NCBI RefSeq assembly: GCF_037893015.1
Contig: NC_133658.1
Location: forward strand, 426,155,890 to 426,219,889
Origin: Macrotis lagotis
Lineage: Eukaryota; Chordata; Mammalia; Peramelemorphia; Peramelidae
DNA length: 64,000 nucleotides
Direction of reading: 5' to 3'
A model generated the notes under the pieces. It was not told the origin of the DNA. It was given only the letters and a program-made list of their open reading frames with translations, and ran no database searches. Of the stretch, positions 59,512 through 64,000 are shown in pieces (the first letter of the stretch is position 1; each line of letters opens with the position of its first letter). The translations under genes and the position numbers were made by a program.

Positions 59512-62500
59512 TAGTTTTTTAATTTTAATTTTTATTGGATTTTGCAATTTCCCCATCTTACTTCCCTCCCCCTACTCCCCCAGAAAGCAGTTTGATAGTG
59601 TTTACATTGTTTCCATGCTGTATATTGATCAAAATTGAATGTGTTGAGAGAAAAAAATCATATCCTAAAGGAAAAACTTTTTTTTAAATGAAAGGTAATA
59701 GTCTTTGGTTTTTGTTTAAACTCCACAATTATTTCTTTAGATACAGGTAGTATTCTCCATTACAGATACACTAAAATTGTCCTTGATTATTGCACTGATG
59801 AAATGACCAAGTCCATTAAGATTGATTATCAACCCATGTTGCTGTTATGATGTACAATATTCTTTTGGTTCTGCTCATCTTGCTCAGCATCAGTTCATGT
59901 TAATCCTTCCAGGCTTCTCTGAATTCCCATCCCTCTTGGTTTCTAATAGAACAATAGTGTTCCATAATGTACATATACGACAGTTTGTTCAGCCATTCCC
60001 CAATTGGTGGACATTTACTCAATTTCTAATTCTTTGCCACCACAAACAGAGCTGCTATGAATATTTTTGTTTAAGTGATGTTTTTACCATTTTTTCATAA
60101 TTTCTTCAGGGTATAGACCTAGTAGTGGTATTGCTGGATCAAAGGGTATCTATGTTTTTATTGCCCTATGGGAGTAATTCCAAATTGCTTTCCAGAAAGG
60201 TTGGATAAGTTCACAGCTCCACCAAAAATGTATTAGTGTCCTAGATTTCCAACACTGATTCATTGTGCTTTCTGGTCATATTGACCAGACTGAGAAGTGT
60301 GAGGTGTTACCTCAGAGATGTTTTAATTTGCATTTCTGTAATAAGTAATGACCTAGAGCAATTTTTCATATGACTATGGATTGCTTTGATTTCCTCATCT
60401 GCAAATTGCTTCTACATATCCTTTGACCATTTGTCAATTGGGAAATGGCTTGTGGTTTTTATAAATTTGACTCAGTTCTCTATATATTTTAGACATGAGT
60501 CTTTTGTCAGAAACACTAGTTTTAAAGATTGTTTCCCAATTTACTACATTTCTTTTGTTCTTGGTTGTGGTGGTTTTGTCTGTGCAAAAGCTTTTTAATT
60601 TAATGTAATCAAAATTATCTAGTTTGTTTTTAAAGATGTTCTCCATCTCTTCCTTTGGCATAGACTGCTTCCCTTTCCATAAATTTGAGAGATAAACTAT
60701 TCCTTCATCTCCTAGTTTGCTTATAATATTGTCTTTTATGTCTAAATCTTGTACCCATTTTGATCTTGTCTTAGGTGTGAGATGTTGGTATAATGCAAGT
60801 TTCTGCCATACTAACTTCCAATTTTTCCAACAGTTTTTATCAAAGAATTTTTATCCCAGAAGCTGGACTCTTAGGGTTTATCGAAAAGCAAATTAATATA
60901 ATCATTTCCTGCCATCTTTTTACACCTAGTCTATTCCACTGATCCACCACTCTATTTCTCAACCAATACCAGACTTTTTTGATGACTGATGCTTAATAAT
61001 ATAATTTTAGATTTGGTAGGGGTAAGCTACCTTCTTTTGCACTTTTTTCCCCATTAAATCCCTGGAAATTCTTGACTTTCATTTTTCTTACAATTTATTC
61101 TAGCTTATTAAAGTAATTTTTTGAAATTTTGATTGATAGGGCAATAAATAAGTAGTTAAATTTAGGTAGAATTGTTATTTTTATTATATTAGCTCGGCCT
61201 ATCCATGAGCAGTTGATATTTGCCCAGTTACTTAACTATGCTTTTATTTGTGTGAGAAGTGTTTTGTAGTTGTTTTCATAGCATTTCTGAGACTGCCTTG
61301 GTAGGTAGACTCCCAAGTATTTTTTGTTGTCTGAAGTTACTTTGAAGTTTCTTTTTCTAGCTCTTGCTGCTGTATCTTGTTAGTAATATATAGAAATGCT
61401 GAGGATTTTTGAGGCTTTATTTTATGTCCTACAACTTTGCTAAAGTTGCTAACTGTTTCTAGTAGTTTTTAGATGACTTTTTAGGATGGCATCTGCAGAA
61501 AGTGAGAATTTTGTTTCTTCCTTCCTAGTTCTAATTCCTTTAATTTATTATTCTTCTCTTATTACTGAAGCTAACGTTTCTGACACATTATTGAATAATA
61601 GTGGTGGTGACAGGAATTCTTGTTTCACCCCTGATCTTATTGGGAATACCTCTACCTGAGCCCCATTGCATATAATGCTTGTTGATGGTTTCAGATAGAT
61701 ACTGCTAATCATTCTAAGGAACAATCCATTTATTCCTATGTTCTCTAGTATTTTTAGTAGGAATGGGTGCTGTATTTTTTCAAAGGCTTTTTTCAGCATC
61801 TATTGAGATAGTCATATGATTTCTGATAGGTTTGTTATTGATTTAATTATTATACTAACAGTTTTCCTAATATCGAATCAACCCTACATTCCTGGGATAA
61901 AACCTGCTTGGTCATAATGTATTATCCTAGTGATAACTTGGTGTAATTGCTTTGCTAAGATTTTATTTAAGATTTTTGCATCTATATTCATTAGGGAGAT
62001 AGGTCTATAATTTTCTTTTTCTCTTTTGACTCTTCCTAGTTTAGATATCAGCACTATATTGGTGTCATAGAAAAAGTTAGGCAGAGTTCCATCTTCACCT
62101 ATTTTTCCAAAGAGTTTATATAGAATTGGAACTGATTGTTCCTTAAATGTTCCTTAAATGTTCATTGCTTCTTAAATGAATCCATCTGACACTGGAGATT
62201 TTTTTCGTAGGGAGTTCAATAATGGCTTGTTGAATTTCTTTTTTTCTGAGATAGGGTTATTTAAGTATTTAACTTCCTCTTCATTTTATTTGGGCAACAT
62301 GTTTTTGTAAATATTCATCCATTTCAGTTAGATTATTAAATTTATTGGCACACAATTGGCCAAAATAATTCCAGATTATTACTTTAATTTCCTCCTCTTT
62401 GGTGGTGAGTTCACCTTTTTCATTTATGACATTATAAATTTGGTTTTCTTCTTTCATTTTTTAAAATTAAATTAACCAGAGGTTTGTCAATTTTATTGTT

Positions 62501-62798
62501 TTTTTCATAAAACAAATTCTTGGTTTTATTCTTTAGTTCAATAGTTTTCTTGCTTTTGATTTTATTAATTTCTCCTTTAATTTTTAGAATTTCTAATTTG
62601 GTATTTAATTGGTTTTTTTAATTTGCTTTTTTTCTCTAATTTTTTAGTTGCATGTTTAGTTCATTGATTTCCTCTTTATCTAATTTACTCATGTAAGCAT
62701 TGAAAGATATAATATATCCCCTGTCAACCGCCTTGGCTTTATGCCATAAGTTTTAGTATGTTGTCTCATTATTGTCATTATCTAGGATAAAATCATTC
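59512..62798 (-). mobile_element. Older L1 LINE, ORF2 to 3' end, minus strand
   Basis: 3' end near 59512. ORF2 remnants from low to high coordinate: ETIFKTSVSDKRLMSKIYRE (60434-60661); a stretch near 61190 with conserved AEL/IKMAILPK-type text; the RT block (FADD region near 61480, damaged); RSGVKQEFLSPPLLFNN (about 61610); FEKIQHPFLLKILENIG (about 61740). Many stops. Interrupted at about 62799 by a younger L1. Confidence 0.85.
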
Positions 62799-64000
62799 TT
62801 TTTTTAAAATTTTTATTAAAGATATTATTTGAGTTTTACAATTTTCCTCCAATATTGCTTCCCTCCCCCACCCCCACCCCACAGATAGCACTCCTTCAGT
62901 CTTTGCTTTGTTTCCATGTTGTACCTTGATCCAAATTGGGTGTGATGAGAGAGAAATCATATCCTTAAAGAGAACAGAATTCTCAGAAGTAACCAGATCA
63001 GACAATAAGACATTCTGTTTTTTTTTTCCGAATTAAAGGGAATAGTCCTTGTACTTTGTTCAAACTCCACAGCTCCTTATCTGGATACAGATGGTACTCT
63101 CCTTTGCTGACAGCCAAAAATTGTTCCCAATTGTTGGGCTGATGGAATGAGCAATTCCTTCAAGGTTGAACATCACTCCCATGTTGCTGTTAGGGTGTAC
63201 AGAGTTTTTCTGGTTCTGCTCATCTCACTCAGCATCAGTTCATGCAAATCCCTCCAGGTTTCCCTGAAATCCTGTCCCTCCTGGTTTCTAATAGTATAAT
63301 AGTGTTCCATGACATACATATACCACAGTTTGCTAAACCATTCCCCAATTGGAAGACATTTACTGGATTTCCAATTCTTTGCCACCACAAACAGGGCTGC
63401 TATAAATATTTTTGTACAAGTAATGTTTTTACCCTTTTTCCTCATCTCTTCAGGGTATAGACCCAGTAGTGGTATTGCTGGGTCAAAGGGTATGCACATT
63501 TTTGTTGCCCTTTGGGCATAGTTCCAAATAGCTCTCCAGAAGGGTTGGATGTGTTCACAGCTCCACCAGCAGTGTAATAGTGTCCCAGATTTCCCACATC
63601 CCTTCCAACAATGATCATTATCCTTCCTGGTCATACTGGCCAATCTGAGAGGTGTGAGATGGTACCTCAGAGAAGCTTTAATCTGCATTTCTCTAATAAT
63701 TAATGATTTAGAGCATTTTTTTTCATATGGCTATGGATTGCTTTGATCTCCTCATCTGTAAATTTCCTTTGCATATCCTTTGACCATTTGTCAATTGGGG
63801 AATGGCTTTTTGTTTTAAAAATATGACTCAGTTCTCTGTATATTTTAGAAATGAGTCCTTTGTCAGAATCATTAGTTGTAAAGATTGTTTCCCAATTTAC
63901 TACTTTTCTTTTGATCTTGATTACATTGGTTTTATCTGTCCAAAAGCTTTTTAATTTAATGTAATTGAAATCATCTAATTGGCTTTTAGTGATGTTCTCC
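62799..64000 (-). mobile_element. Younger L1 LINE inserted in the older L1 (runs off right edge)
   Basis: The 3' end is an antisense A-tail at about 62799, then a 3' UTR to 63172, then ORF2 from its C-terminus rightwards. The clearest L1 coding sequence in the window. An A8 run (63716-63723, read as T on plus) where the reading HMKKC would need six shifts the frame. Confidence 0.88.
63173..63714 (-). pseudogene. L1 ORF2 protein, C-terminal segment
   Basis: About 180 uninterrupted codons. They contain MQIKASLRYHLTPLRL; the zinc-knuckle-like cysteine region HCWKGCGKSGTLLHCWWSCE; PFDPAIPLLGLYPEE; FIAALFVVAKNW; LWYMYVMEHYYTIRN; and RKTLYTLTATWE at the stop. This is the known C-terminal region of mammalian L1 ORF2p, which upstream carries endonuclease and RT. 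The frame is broken by the A-run at 63716-63723, so this copy is not fully intact. Confidence 0.9.

Overview
The window looks like a gene-poor, AT-rich, interspersed-repeat-rich stretch of a marsupial chromosome. The evidence is the repeat mixture: L1 copies, RTE-type LINEs, old L2/CR1 LINEs and MIR-like SINEs, plus tRNA-like SINEs, one group of which ends in an RTE-like tail. The species cannot be fixed from sequence alone; an Australian marsupial is a guess.

The one recognisable protein gene is an intronless copy of DNA polymerase mu (POLM) on the minus strand at about 23.07-24.64 kb. It is a textbook LINE-mediated retrocopy. It has no introns over the full catalytic protein, a perfect 21-bp target-site duplication (22564-22584 and 24653-24673), and an ATTAAA signal 21 nt before the point where the tail merges into the A-run of the duplication. 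It sits inside an older tRNA-like SINE that it split in two. The reading frame is uninterrupted from the BRCT domain to the natural C-terminus, and all three catalytic aspartates are present. However, the N-terminal region has no in-frame ATG, so full-length translation would need a non-AUG start. An ATG-started product would lack half of the BRCT domain. It is the main finding.

Layout. 1-10 kb: L1 5' end (minus), a decayed L1/HAL1-like element (plus), two RTE pieces facing each other, a second L1 5' end, and a 5'-truncated L1 carrying a SINE. 10-17.3 kb: four or five L2 copies with SINE and MIR insertions. 17.3-22.5 kb: mostly unassigned sequence with short L1 3' ends. 22.5-24.8 kb: the POLM retrocopy in its SINE. 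24.8-25.85 kb: a third RTE piece. 26-41 kb: MIR, SINE and CR1/L3 fragments and microsatellites, including a ~140-bp sequence present twice. 41-44.7 kb: a CR1/L3-like LINE, an L1 3' half with a SINE in it, and an L2 3' end. 45-59 kb: largely unassigned single-copy-looking sequence with scattered SINEs. 59.5-64 kb: an old L1 with a younger L1 inserted in it, both minus.

No conventional multi-exon gene, tRNA, rRNA or snRNA gene was recognised. Coordinates of degenerate repeats are approximate (often +/-20-50 bases). Family names come from memory of consensus features, not from a database search.
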